A stretch of 49,811 nt of DNA from UBA1562 sp041653955 (lineage in GTDB: Bacteria; Omnitrophota; Gorgyraeia; Gygaellales; Profunditerraquicolaceae): positions 1-49,811 of the forward strand of contig JBAZEH010000008.1 of the NCBI GenBank assembly GCA_041653955.1. Direction: 5' to 3'. The position numbers were made by a program, and so were the translations under genes. The notes beneath the pieces are model-generated. The model was not told where the DNA came from. It worked only from the letters and a program-made list of their open reading frames with translations, and did no database searches. The number at the start of each line of letters is the position of its first letter. The stretch's first letter is position 1. This document shows positions 7,420 through 15,001 of this stretch, one piece after another.

Positions 7420-7496
7420 AAAGACGTTTTCCAACCCAAAGCAGAAACTGTCCCTGCTAAGGGTACAGTTTCCCGATTGTCTCGGAAAGCGTCTTT
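7420..7496. terminator. Large nested hairpin between convergent lpxB and the M48 protease gene
   Basis: Outer arms AAAGACGTTTTCC (7420-7432) and GGAAAGCGTCTTT (7484-7496) pair over 13 bp with one mismatch or G-U. Inside lies GAAACTGT+CCC (7444-7454) against GGG+T+ACAGTTTC (7461-7472) with loop TGCTAA. The right outer arm also pairs perfectly over 12 bp with AAAGACGCTTTC at 7398-7409, in the end of lpxB. It stands where a bidirectional terminator is expected, but there is no clear T-run. Confidence 0.6.
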
Positions 7497-7502
7497 AAGG
7501 AT

Positions 7503-8609
7503 TTAAGGGAGATTTATGCGCTCGTCAATGGGCGGGTGGTCAAAAAAGAAAAATTTGATCAAAGGGTGGGGGTTGCGGTCGGAAAGATTCTGATCAGCCA
7601 GTTTATTCATCGTAGAAATAAACGCCTCCCTCTTGCCTGTGACCAAAAGGGCCATCCTGTCAGCATCCATTTCAAAACAACGGCTGATATAATTCCCGAA
7701 CGGCTGCGTGATCATACCAAAAAGGACCATATATATAATAACCACCGGAAGCGCAGCGATATCCATTAATGACGATAATCCGAATACCTCAAGAAGATAC
7801 CCGCTCGTCCTGTATATAAGGTAGAATACCGCTACGGTAGAGGCGGAATTTACCAGGATGAGCTTTAACAGGTGCTTTAATTTGTAGTGGGCGAACTCAT
7901 GCGCCAGTATCACCTCTATCTCATCGTCGCTGTATTTATCCTTTAAAGTGTCCGCGAGGATCACGCGCCTGGTCTTGCCCATACCGACGAATGCGGCGTT
8001 AGCCTTCATCGTCTTCCTGCTGAAATCTATCTCGAATACATCCAGCAGCTTCACCCCCATCTTATCCGCCAGATTCATTATCCTCCCTCTTAACGCGTCA
8101 TTAGAGAGCCTCTTATATTTAAAAAATAAAGGTATAATTATAACGGGGGTGAGCTTCGCCAGGATAAGGCTGAAGAATATCCAGCATATCGAGAGTATCC
8201 ACCACCAATCACGCAGAAAAGTGCCTGCTATATAATAAAATATAAAGAGGAGTATCAGTGAAATAATATAATATATCACCCCTCCCTTTAGCTGGTCCTT
8301 CGCCCAATCCCCGATCTTCTGCCCGGATAAAGCAAACTTGTGTTCTAATATATAAGAGGAGTAAAAATTCAAAGGGAAGTTAAGCGCGTAATAAGCCATG
8401 GATATTGCAAGAAGATACAGGGGGATATAGAAATAACTGCCAGGGGCAAGAACAATGAATCGTTGGGCGAGGGCCTTCGAGGAACCCGAGGCCGTGAATA
8501 TCAGAAGCAGCGCGAGGAGGTATGCCGTATCCAATATGGCAAAGAGGTACTTAATGGAAGAATACCTCTTTGCCTTGCGCCAGAGGGCGCCTTTATTTGA
8601 ATCAGGCAT
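7503..8609 (-). CDS. M48 family Ste24-like membrane metalloprotease
   Basis: A 368-aa integral membrane zinc protease of the CAAX prenyl protease 1 (Ste24) type. It has several hydrophobic segments in the first 160 residues, the zinc motif HEFAH at 237-241, and a downstream ECFEMDADRMA-like segment (here CFEMDADRMA) that should give the third ligand. Bacterial members are thought to act in membrane protein quality control; the substrate is unknown. The ATG lies 2 nt after the bL27-like gene, so the two are probably cotranscribed. Confidence 0.88.
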   Translation of the reverse strand: MPDSNKGALWRKAKRYSSIKYLFAILDTAYLLALLLIFTASGSSKALAQRFIVLAPGSYFYIPLYLLAISMAYYALNFPLNFYSSYILEHKFALSGQKIGDWAKDQLKGGVIYYIISLILLFIFYYIAGTFLRDWWWILSICWIFFSLILAKLTPVIIIPLFFKYKRLSNDALRGRIMNLADKMGVKLLDVFEIDFSRKTMKANAAFVGMGKTRRVILADTLKDKYSDDEIEVILAHEFAHYKLKHLLKLILVNSASTVAVFYLIYRTSGYLLEVFGLSSLMDIAALPVVIIYMVLFGMITQPFGNYISRCFEMDADRMALLVTGKREAFISTMNKLADQNLSDRNPHPLIKFFFFDHPPIDERINLP

Positions 8610-8611
8610 AC

Positions 8612-8866
8612 TTATTTGGCTTTAGCCGCTTTCTTGGCAGCCGGCTCAATATTGATGAATGTCCTGAACTTCCCATGGCTGGTCTTTTTACGCGTAAAAT
8701 ATATCTTCCCGGGGCATAAGGCAAAAAGGGTGTTCCAGCCCCTTACATTGCGGCCCGCCTTATAAACATTCATCCTCTTTAACAGGATCTCGCCAGTCTT
8801 TACGGCTTGCCCGCTTGATACCTTGAGGGCTTTATCTTTCTTCGGTGTTGCTTTTCCGCCTGCCAT
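8612..8866 (-). CDS. Divergent ribosomal protein bL27-like protein
   Basis: An 84-aa basic protein. From about residue 18 it follows the bL27 fold pattern: GQAVKTGEILLKRMNVYKAGRNV, then WNTLFALCPGKIYF and KFRTFINIEP, matching the family's G-x2-V-x2-G, GxNV, TLFA, GxVxF and FxxIEP positions. The N-terminal arm that normally reaches the peptidyl transferase centre (AHKKAGG-type) is replaced by AGGKATPKKD, and the tail is AAKKAAKAK. It is not beside rplU or obg as bL27 usually is. It has its own promoter and a strong AAAGGAGG. It may be the sole bL27 of this lineage or a paralogue. Confidence 0.65.
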   Translation of the reverse strand: MAGGKATPKKDKALKVSSGQAVKTGEILLKRMNVYKAGRNVRGWNTLFALCPGKIYFTRKKTSHGKFRTFINIEPAAKKAAKAK

Positions 8867-8901
8867 GTTAAATCCTCCTTTAAGTTATTATTTTAGCAAG
8901 A

Positions 8902-8930
8902 ATAATACCACATAATCCCTAATTAAGCAA
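8902..8930 (-). promoter_or_regulatory. Promoter of the bL27-like gene
   Basis: On the minus strand: TTGCTT, 17-nt spacer, TATTAT, preceded by TGG (extended -10). The -35 overlaps the last codons of the beta-CASP nuclease gene. Confidence 0.5.
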
Positions 8931-10313
8931 GACTTCTTCGTCCTTCCTGGGTAGATAGGCGCTCATCCCCTTATTTATAAGCGACTGGTATAGAGCCTGG
9001 GACTGGTCCGGGTCGGCGTGGACCAAGAATATGCGTTTTAAGGGCCCGGCGCCCGAAGCAAACTCGCAAAGCTCATCTTTGTCCGCGTGCCCGGAGAAAG
9101 AGTTTATGACCACTACCTCGGCATTAAGCTCATGCTCTACCCCGAATATACGCACAAATTTAGCCCGCTCTACTATCTTTCTGCCCAGCGTATCGGTTGC
9201 CATATACCCTACCACTAAAATGGAGTTCCTTGAGTCCTCTATATTATTCTTAAGATGGTGCAAGATCCTCCCTGATTCGCACATACCGGACCCGGCGATA
9301 ATAATCATCGGACGTTTATAGTTATTAAGGGCCTTGGATTCCTCCTGCTTCAGGATAAATCTAAGGTTAAGGAATTCAAAGGGGCCCTCATTACGGCTTA
9401 CGTCGCGGCGGGTCTGCTCATCCAGGTAGTCAATATGGAATTTAAACAGGTCGGTTATACCCGTAGCCAAAGGGCTATCTACATATATAGGTATGGGTGG
9501 TATAGCCTTTTCTTTCAATAGCTCATTTAGAAAATACAGCAATTCCTGGGTGCGTTCAAGCGTAAAAGAAGGTATCAGTATTTTACCTTTACGTTCTATC
9601 GTGCGGTTAATGGCATCCTTTAATCTTGCCTCTGCTTCCTCTATCGGCGCATGGAGCCTGCCGCCATATGTGCTCTCAAGCATCAGGTAATCCAGGCCCT
9701 TCGGGATGACAGGGTCATTAAGAAGAGGGAGATTTTTACGGCCCAGGTCGACGGCGTATCCCAATTTTACATCACGCGCCCCATCCTTTATATCCAATAC
9801 GATTATGCTGGAACCCAGAATATGGCCGGCGTCATAAAAAGTAAGGAAGGTATCCCTGGCCACGCAAAACTTGTGCCCGTACGGGATAGCGCGGAACCTC
9901 CCCGATACCTTCAGGGCCTCCTTCCTCGTGTAAAGCGGCTTCCTTAAAGGCAGGCCCAACCGCTTGTTTATCTTGTTGACGTATTTGATATCTTCCTCCT
10001 GTATCTTCCCCGAATCCTCAAGCATGAGCTTAGCCAGGTCCCTGGTAGCGGAAGTAGCATATATCCTTGAACGCAGGCCATTCTTTACCAGGGTAGGTAT
10101 ATTACCGCAGTGGTCGATATGCGCGTGTGAAAGGATGAGGGCGTTGATCTTATGAGGATTATAGCGAAACACGGTATTGATCTTGTAGAATTCATCACGC
10201 CTGCCCTGGAATAAGCCCGCGTCGAGAAGGACCTGCGACTTATCAGTAGATACCAGATGGCTTGAGCCGGTTACCGTGCCTACTCCGCCTAAGAATTTTA
10301 TCTTTACGGACAT
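8919..10313 (-). CDS. Beta-CASP metallo-beta-lactamase nuclease with RMMBL domain
   Basis: A 464-aa protein of the CPSF-73/YSH1-like RNase family. The metallo-beta-lactamase core has HAHIDH at residues 63-68, the GHILGSS histidine and LESTYGGRLH. The beta-CASP insert contains IIAGSGMCESGRILHHL. The C-terminal RMMBL part has SGHADKDEL and the HADPDQ segment. Members degrade or process RNA endonucleolytically, some also exonucleolytically, in the cytoplasm. It starts 4 nt after the VTT-domain gene, in the run guaA-DUF1846-VTT-nuclease. Family assignment is firm; the RNA target is unknown. Confidence 0.9.
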   Translation of the reverse strand: MSVKIKFLGGVGTVTGSSHLVSTDKSQVLLDAGLFQGRRDEFYKINTVFRYNPHKINALILSHAHIDHCGNIPTLVKNGLRSRIYATSATRDLAKLMLEDSGKIQEEDIKYVNKINKRLGLPLRKPLYTRKEALKVSGRFRAIPYGHKFCVARDTFLTFYDAGHILGSSIIVLDIKDGARDVKLGYAVDLGRKNLPLLNDPVIPKGLDYLMLESTYGGRLHAPIEEAEARLKDAINRTIERKGKILIPSFTLERTQELLYFLNELLKEKAIPPIPIYVDSPLATGITDLFKFHIDYLDEQTRRDVSRNEGPFEFLNLRFILKQEESKALNNYKRPMIIIAGSGMCESGRILHHLKNNIEDSRNSILVVGYMATDTLGRKIVERAKFVRIFGVEHELNAEVVVINSFSGHADKDELCEFASGAGPLKRIFLVHADPDQSQALYQSLINKGMSAYLPRKDEEVLLN

Positions 10314-10317
10314 AAGA

Positions 10318-10998
10318 TCAACCCTTTCGTTTTAATTTCAACAATACCATAATTATAAGGATAATATATATAATGCTTAAAACAAACAGCGCCTTATTCT
10401 CTAAAAGATAGTAAACTATCGCCTCGGGCCTGCTGAATATGCTCCTGCCTACGGCAAAAAGCATAGTCTGCACCCACAGCGCCCTTAAGGGAGTAGCCAA
10501 TATTACCGCCGCAAGGTATCTATTGAAGCATATGCTGGTCAGCCCGGCGCCCAAGTCAAGGAACCGGTAGGGTATGAGTGGGACGACCCTGACGGCAAAA
10601 AGCCAGAAGAAATTAATATCCGCTAATTTGTCGTCAAGCCTCCCCAGTCTCTTCTTGGCGTAATGTTCAACGAAATTCCTGCCCAGGTAGCGCGCGAGGT
10701 GAAATAATATCAGGGCGTTAATGATCTCCCCTGCGAAGACGAGCGCCGCGCTTAAATACGGCCCAAAGACGATCGCGCCCACAACCCAGAATATATCTTT
10801 AGAAAAAAAGATGAAAAAAGTTACTATTACATAAAGGACGAGGTACAGCGGTATGCCGTATAAAAGCGGGAAACCCGCCAGAGACCTCTCCAGGGCATAG
10901 GTATCTATGCGCATACACCTGCCCATGCACCAAAGCAGAAAGAAAAGGATGACCAGGATCAGGAACTTGATCCAGTGGTTATGCTTTCTATTCTCCAT
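10318..10998 (-). CDS. TVP38/TMEM64 (VTT domain) membrane protein
   Basis: A 226-aa DedA-like inner-membrane protein. A first hydrophobic helix near residues 10-25 is followed by a segment of the re-entrant type (VGAIVFGPYLSAALVFAGE) and the conserved RVVPLIPYRFLDLGAGLT, where the Arg-x3-Pro and Gly pattern marks the VTT family. Family members are implicated in lipid scrambling or membrane homeostasis. It lies 8 nt after the DUF1846 gene and 4 nt before the nuclease, so it is within an operon, though the neighbours do not narrow its function. Confidence 0.85.
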   Translation of the reverse strand: MENRKHNHWIKFLILVILFFLLWCMGRCMRIDTYALERSLAGFPLLYGIPLYLVLYVIVTFFIFFSKDIFWVVGAIVFGPYLSAALVFAGEIINALILFHLARYLGRNFVEHYAKKRLGRLDDKLADINFFWLFAVRVVPLIPYRFLDLGAGLTSICFNRYLAAVILATPLRALWVQTMLFAVGRSIFSRPEAIVYYLLENKALFVLSIIYIILIIMVLLKLKRKG

Positions 10999-11006
10999 CA
11001 GGGTTA

Positions 11007-12530
11007 TTAGGTTACGAAGAGGTTACGGGAAGAGAATTTACCGTCGGTAGTAAGGTTCACACCTAATCTTTTAAGCCCGACATCATCCCCCGGAGTAGGG
11101 ATATGGGTCATATGCACTTCACAGCCCTTAAGTTCTACCAGCTTGGCCATGGCTAATTCAGCCGTATGATTGGTTGTAGCGCTTATGGAGAGGGCGATCA
11201 ATGCCTCTTCAAGGTCAAGACTCTCTGATTCCGCGTCCAATATCCCTTCCTTCAGCTTTGATATCTGGTTTATCACGTGCGGAGAAAGGAGGTATATCTC
11301 ATCCGGGATATTCGCAAGGACCTTGATTGCGTTAAGTATAAGGCTGGATATCGCGTGCATAAGCTGCGAATTTTTTCCCGTTATTATGCGCCCGTCGGAA
11401 AGCTCTATGGCGGCCCCGCAATATATCCCCGCGTTACCTTTAGCCTTCGCCTCCGCTTCCTCTGCGGCCCTCCTTGCCACCTCGACAACCGCCCTATCCG
11501 TGATCTTTACGCCCAGCTCCTCCATCAAAAGAGTAATTTTATCTACAGTTTCTTTCCTTTCTATCCCCAGGACATACTCCGTGTTATACCTGAAATACCT
11601 CCGGATCAATTCCTGCTTTGAGGCCTCCCGCACTATCTTATCATCCACTATACCAAAACCTGCCCGGTTTACCCCCATATCCGTAGGAGAATTATACATA
11701 GGCAGATTCGCGCCTTTATCAAATATCTTGCTTAATATCAATTTCAATATCGGGAAACCTTCTACATCACGGTTATAATTTATGGCTGTTTCTTTATAGG
11801 TAGACAGATGAAACGGATCCACCAGGTTAAAATCCTGGATATCGGCGGTTGCCGCCTCATAGGCGACATTCACGGGGTGCTTCAACGGTATACTCCAGAT
11901 AGGGAAGGTCTCGAACTTCGCGTACCCTACGTTTATCCCGCGTTTATGCTCCTGGTATAACTGCGAAAAACAAGTGGCTAATTTACCGCTCCCGGGCCCG
12001 GGCCCCGTTACTATGACTATGGGGTTTTTGGTCTGGATATAATCGTTCTTCCCGAAACCGGCATCGCTGACTACCGAATCTATATTAGCGGGGTAGCCTT
12101 CTATGGGATAATGCAGGTAAACCTTAACTCCCCTTCTCTCTAATTTATTCTTGAAGATGACTGCCGTAGGCTGGTTTGCGAAGCGCGTGATCACCACAGC
12201 CAATATGTCCAGCCCCCATTTTCTAAGGTCATCTATCAATTTCAACGTAGCGGCATCATAAGTTATGCCAAAATCACCCCTTACTCTGCCCTTCTCAATA
12301 TCTCCGGCGTAAATAGCCAGGACAATATCTATTTTATCCTTTAACGACTGCAGGAGCCTTATCTTGACATTAGGGTCATAACCGGGGAGGACGCGGGCGG
12401 CATGATAATCAAAACAAAGTTTTCCTCCGAACTCAAGATAAAGTTTATTCCCGCACTTCTTGACCCTGTCTAAGATCGCGGCAGTCTGCTCTTTAATATA
12501 TTTTTCATTATCAAAACCATTTTTACCCAT
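11007..12530 (-). CDS. DUF1846 family protein, possible nucleotide-binding enzyme
   Basis: A 507-aa protein I recognise as DUF1846, a conserved family without an established reaction. The opening (NEKYIKEQTAAILDRV...LYLEFGGKL) and the phrase GVNRAGFGIVDD are typical. A P-loop-like GPGPGSGK lies at 176-183, with Leu after the Lys where Ser or Thr is usual, so NTP binding is plausible but not shown. It follows guaA by about 24 nt on the same strand. The purine setting suggests nucleotide metabolism, as inference only. The ATG is preceded by GAGGG. Confidence 0.8.
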   Translation of the reverse strand: MGKNGFDNEKYIKEQTAAILDRVKKCGNKLYLEFGGKLCFDYHAARVLPGYDPNVKIRLLQSLKDKIDIVLAIYAGDIEKGRVRGDFGITYDAATLKLIDDLRKWGLDILAVVITRFANQPTAVIFKNKLERRGVKVYLHYPIEGYPANIDSVVSDAGFGKNDYIQTKNPIVIVTGPGPGSGKLATCFSQLYQEHKRGINVGYAKFETFPIWSIPLKHPVNVAYEAATADIQDFNLVDPFHLSTYKETAINYNRDVEGFPILKLILSKIFDKGANLPMYNSPTDMGVNRAGFGIVDDKIVREASKQELIRRYFRYNTEYVLGIERKETVDKITLLMEELGVKITDRAVVEVARRAAEEAEAKAKGNAGIYCGAAIELSDGRIITGKNSQLMHAISSLILNAIKVLANIPDEIYLLSPHVINQISKLKEGILDAESESLDLEEALIALSISATTNHTAELAMAKLVELKGCEVHMTHIPTPGDDVGLKRLGVNLTTDGKFSSRNLFVT

Positions 12531-12554
12531 AATTCAATACCCTCGCGCTGGCCG

Positions 12555-13523
12555 CTAAACCGCCTCCATGGTTGATGGCGGCTTGGAGCTTATATTATAA
12601 GTGACACTGACTACGCCGGGGACTTCGGTTGTTATCCTGCCGGAAAGTTTCTCTAATAAGTCAAAAGGTAACCTGGTAGGCCTGGCGTTCCTGGCATCAA
12701 TACTATCCCAACACCTGATCTCTATCTGCAGGCCGAAATCCCTTTTCCCTTCACGCATACCGGTTACCCTGTCCTGGTGCAATATCGCCATATACTGGAA
12801 CGCTCCGCTTCCGGCAAGCTCCTCCTCCGTAATAACTGTAGCGGTTCTCACTATCTTTATTCTTTCCGGGGTTGCCTCGCCGATAACCCTCGCCGATAAT
12901 GCCGGGCCCGGGAATGGCATACGCTTATATATGGATTCCGGAAGGCCTGCGGCAGCGGCGACCTTGCGCACGCCGTCCTTTCGCAATTCAACGAGCGGCT
13001 CTATGATCTTATACCCAAAGGCAGCTTTCGGGTCAATACCTAACTGCTCAAAAACATTATGCTGCCTTTTTATCCCGGCTACCGTTTCATCCACATCGGT
13101 CAGGATAGTCCCCTGCAATAGATATTTGGCATTGCTTTCCTTTACCAGCCTGCCAAAAACATCCTTGTAAAAGGTCTGCGTGATCGCTTCTCTTTTCTCC
13201 TCGGGGTCAGTTATACCCTTTAACGCCGCAAAAAACTCCTTTCGCGCGTCCAAAAGCTCCACCCTTACCCCTAACTTCTTGAATATGGAGATTATGTTTT
13301 CGGGTTCCCCTTCACGCATCAGACCGTTATCTATAAAATATGTCTTAAGCCTTTCGCCTAATGCCTTATGCCCCAGCATAGTAACACAGGCAGAATCTAC
13401 CCCTCCGGATAACGCGTTTATAGCCAACCCATCAGCGACGAGCGAAGAGATCTCCTTTACTTTATCCGCGATGAATTCTGCGGTATCCATACCTTCCGCT
13501 TTTATCTCTTTAATATTTACCAT
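12555..13523 (-). CDS. guaA: GMP synthase, ATP pyrophosphatase subunit (no glutaminase domain)
   Basis: A 322-aa protein covering only the synthetase half of GMP synthase. The PP-loop is SGGVDSA at 39-45, followed by the ATP-PPase core, KRMPFPGPALSARVIGE, and the C-terminal dimerisation domain ending KPPSTMEAV (usually KPP-x-T-IEWE). Most bacterial GuaA proteins have about 520 aa with a fused N-terminal class I glutaminase; here none is present upstream. This is the two-subunit form best known in archaea, so a separate GuaAa glutaminase should exist elsewhere. It has its own promoter and AGGAGG, just after purF. Confidence 0.92.
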   Translation of the reverse strand: MVNIKEIKAEGMDTAEFIADKVKEISSLVADGLAINALSGGVDSACVTMLGHKALGERLKTYFIDNGLMREGEPENIISIFKKLGVRVELLDARKEFFAALKGITDPEEKREAITQTFYKDVFGRLVKESNAKYLLQGTILTDVDETVAGIKRQHNVFEQLGIDPKAAFGYKIIEPLVELRKDGVRKVAAAAGLPESIYKRMPFPGPALSARVIGEATPERIKIVRTATVITEEELAGSGAFQYMAILHQDRVTGMREGKRDFGLQIEIRCWDSIDARNARPTRLPFDLLEKLSGRITTEVPGVVSVTYNISSKPPSTMEAV

Positions 13524-13558
13524 AATGCCTCCTGCTTTATAATATTTGTACGCAATAT

Positions 13559-13586
13559 ATTATACATCCTGGAAGCAAACTTACAA
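13559..13586 (-). promoter_or_regulatory. Promoter of guaA-DUF1846-VTT-nuclease
   Basis: On the minus strand: TTGTAA, 16-nt spacer, perfect TATAAT. It lies in the 101-nt gap after purF, so guaA and the genes after it can be expressed apart from the pyr/pur operon. Confidence 0.65.
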
Positions 13587-13624
13587 AATGAAATTATTCA
13601 GGTAAAGTTCCTTTAAGCGGGGAC

Positions 13625-14998
13625 TTACTTCTCTAATATTCTTTTGCAGGTGCGGCAGGAAGGCACAACAGGATAATCACCGCTAAAGCAGGCAGTGCAG
13701 AATTCTTCTTTGGGAAGAGGCATTGACCTTAACATCCCTTCCGGGCTCAAGTACTCCAGGCTGTCAGCGCTGATAAAATCCCTGACCCATTCAACAGGGT
13801 GTTTAGAAGCGATGAGTTCTTTTCTTGTAGGAAAATCTATCCCGTAAAAACACGGGAATCTAAGCGGCGGGCAGCTTACCCGCATATGTATTTCTTTGGC
13901 CCCGGCAAGGCGAAGCGTCTTTACGCGTACCCTGCTCGTCGTGCCGCGGACAATAGAGTCTTCGATCAATACCACTCTTTTATCCTTTAAAACATCCCTT
14001 AACGGATTAAGCTTTATCTTAACCCGGAAGTCGCGCAGCTCCTGGCTCGGCTGGATAAAGGTCCTGCCGATATAATGGTTGCGGATCATCCCGTATTCAA
14101 ATGGTATCTTAGAGGCCTCGGAAAACCCTAAAGCCGCGTATGTGCCCGAATCGGGTATGGGCATCACCAGCTCCGCGTCAGCGGGAAACTCCTTAGCCAG
14201 CTGTTTCCCCAGGTTTTTACGCGCCATATACACATTATGCCCGAAGATATTACTGTCTGGCCTGGCAAAATATATATATTCAAATATGCAGAAAGCGTGG
14301 CGCGTTTCTTTGAAAGGTTTAAATGATTCAAGTTTATCTTTTTTTATAAATACTACCTCCCCAGGCTCAATACCCCTGATATATCGCGCTCCGATCAGAT
14401 CCAGGGCGCAGGTTTCACTCGCCAGTATATACGCTCCGTCTAACCTGCCTAAACAGAGGGGCCGCCAGCCGAAGGTATCCCTTGCCCCGATAAGGATATC
14501 ATTAAGCATTAATACCAGAGAGTAGGCGCCCTCTAATTTAGAGAGCGACCAGAAGATAGCATCCTTAATACCCTCATCCTGGCTGTGCGCCAAAAGATGG
14601 GCGATGATCTCCGAATCCATGCTCGTCTGGAACAATGCGCCGTTATTTTCAAGTTCCTTGCGCAGGCTAAGCGTATTGGTTAGGTTGCCGTTATGGGCGA
14701 TCGCGATATCACCGATCCTGGACCTTACGTAGAAAGGCTGGGTATTTTTTATATTACTGCTTCCGGTGGTAGAATAACGCACATGCCCGACAGCCATATC
14801 TCCGCGCAGGCCCCGGATTATGCGTTCATCGAAAACATCGCTTACTAACCCCAAGGCTTTATGTAAATATACTTTTTTACCTCCGTTACGCGTGATTATC
14901 CCGCCCGCTTCCTCTCCGCGGTGCTGCAGCGCATAGAGCCCCAGGTAACTTAACCGCGCCGCGTCTTTATGGGGATATATCCCGAAGATCCCGCACAT
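13625..14998 (-). CDS. purF: Amidophosphoribosyltransferase
   Basis: A 457-aa enzyme for the first committed step of purine synthesis: PRPP plus glutamine to phosphoribosylamine. The N-terminal Ntn glutaminase starts MCGIFGIY, so Cys2 becomes the nucleophile once Met is removed, without a propeptide. Then follow LQHRGEEAGGI, GHVRYSTTG and the C-terminal PRTase motif VVLIEDSIVRGTTSR. It ends in a Cys pair (CRTCKRILEK), but the cysteines that bind a 4Fe-4S cluster in Bacillus-type PurF were not traced. It starts 3 nt after purL. Confidence 0.97.
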   Translation of the reverse strand: MCGIFGIYPHKDAARLSYLGLYALQHRGEEAGGIITRNGGKKVYLHKALGLVSDVFDERIIRGLRGDMAVGHVRYSTTGSSNIKNTQPFYVRSRIGDIAIAHNGNLTNTLSLRKELENNGALFQTSMDSEIIAHLLAHSQDEGIKDAIFWSLSKLEGAYSLVLMLNDILIGARDTFGWRPLCLGRLDGAYILASETCALDLIGARYIRGIEPGEVVFIKKDKLESFKPFKETRHAFCIFEYIYFARPDSNIFGHNVYMARKNLGKQLAKEFPADAELVMPIPDSGTYAALGFSEASKIPFEYGMIRNHYIGRTFIQPSQELRDFRVKIKLNPLRDVLKDKRVVLIEDSIVRGTTSRVRVKTLRLAGAKEIHMRVSCPPLRFPCFYGIDFPTRKELIASKHPVEWVRDFISADSLEYLSPEGMLRSMPLPKEEFCTACFSGDYPVVPSCRTCKRILEK

Positions 14999-15001
14999 AT
15001 C

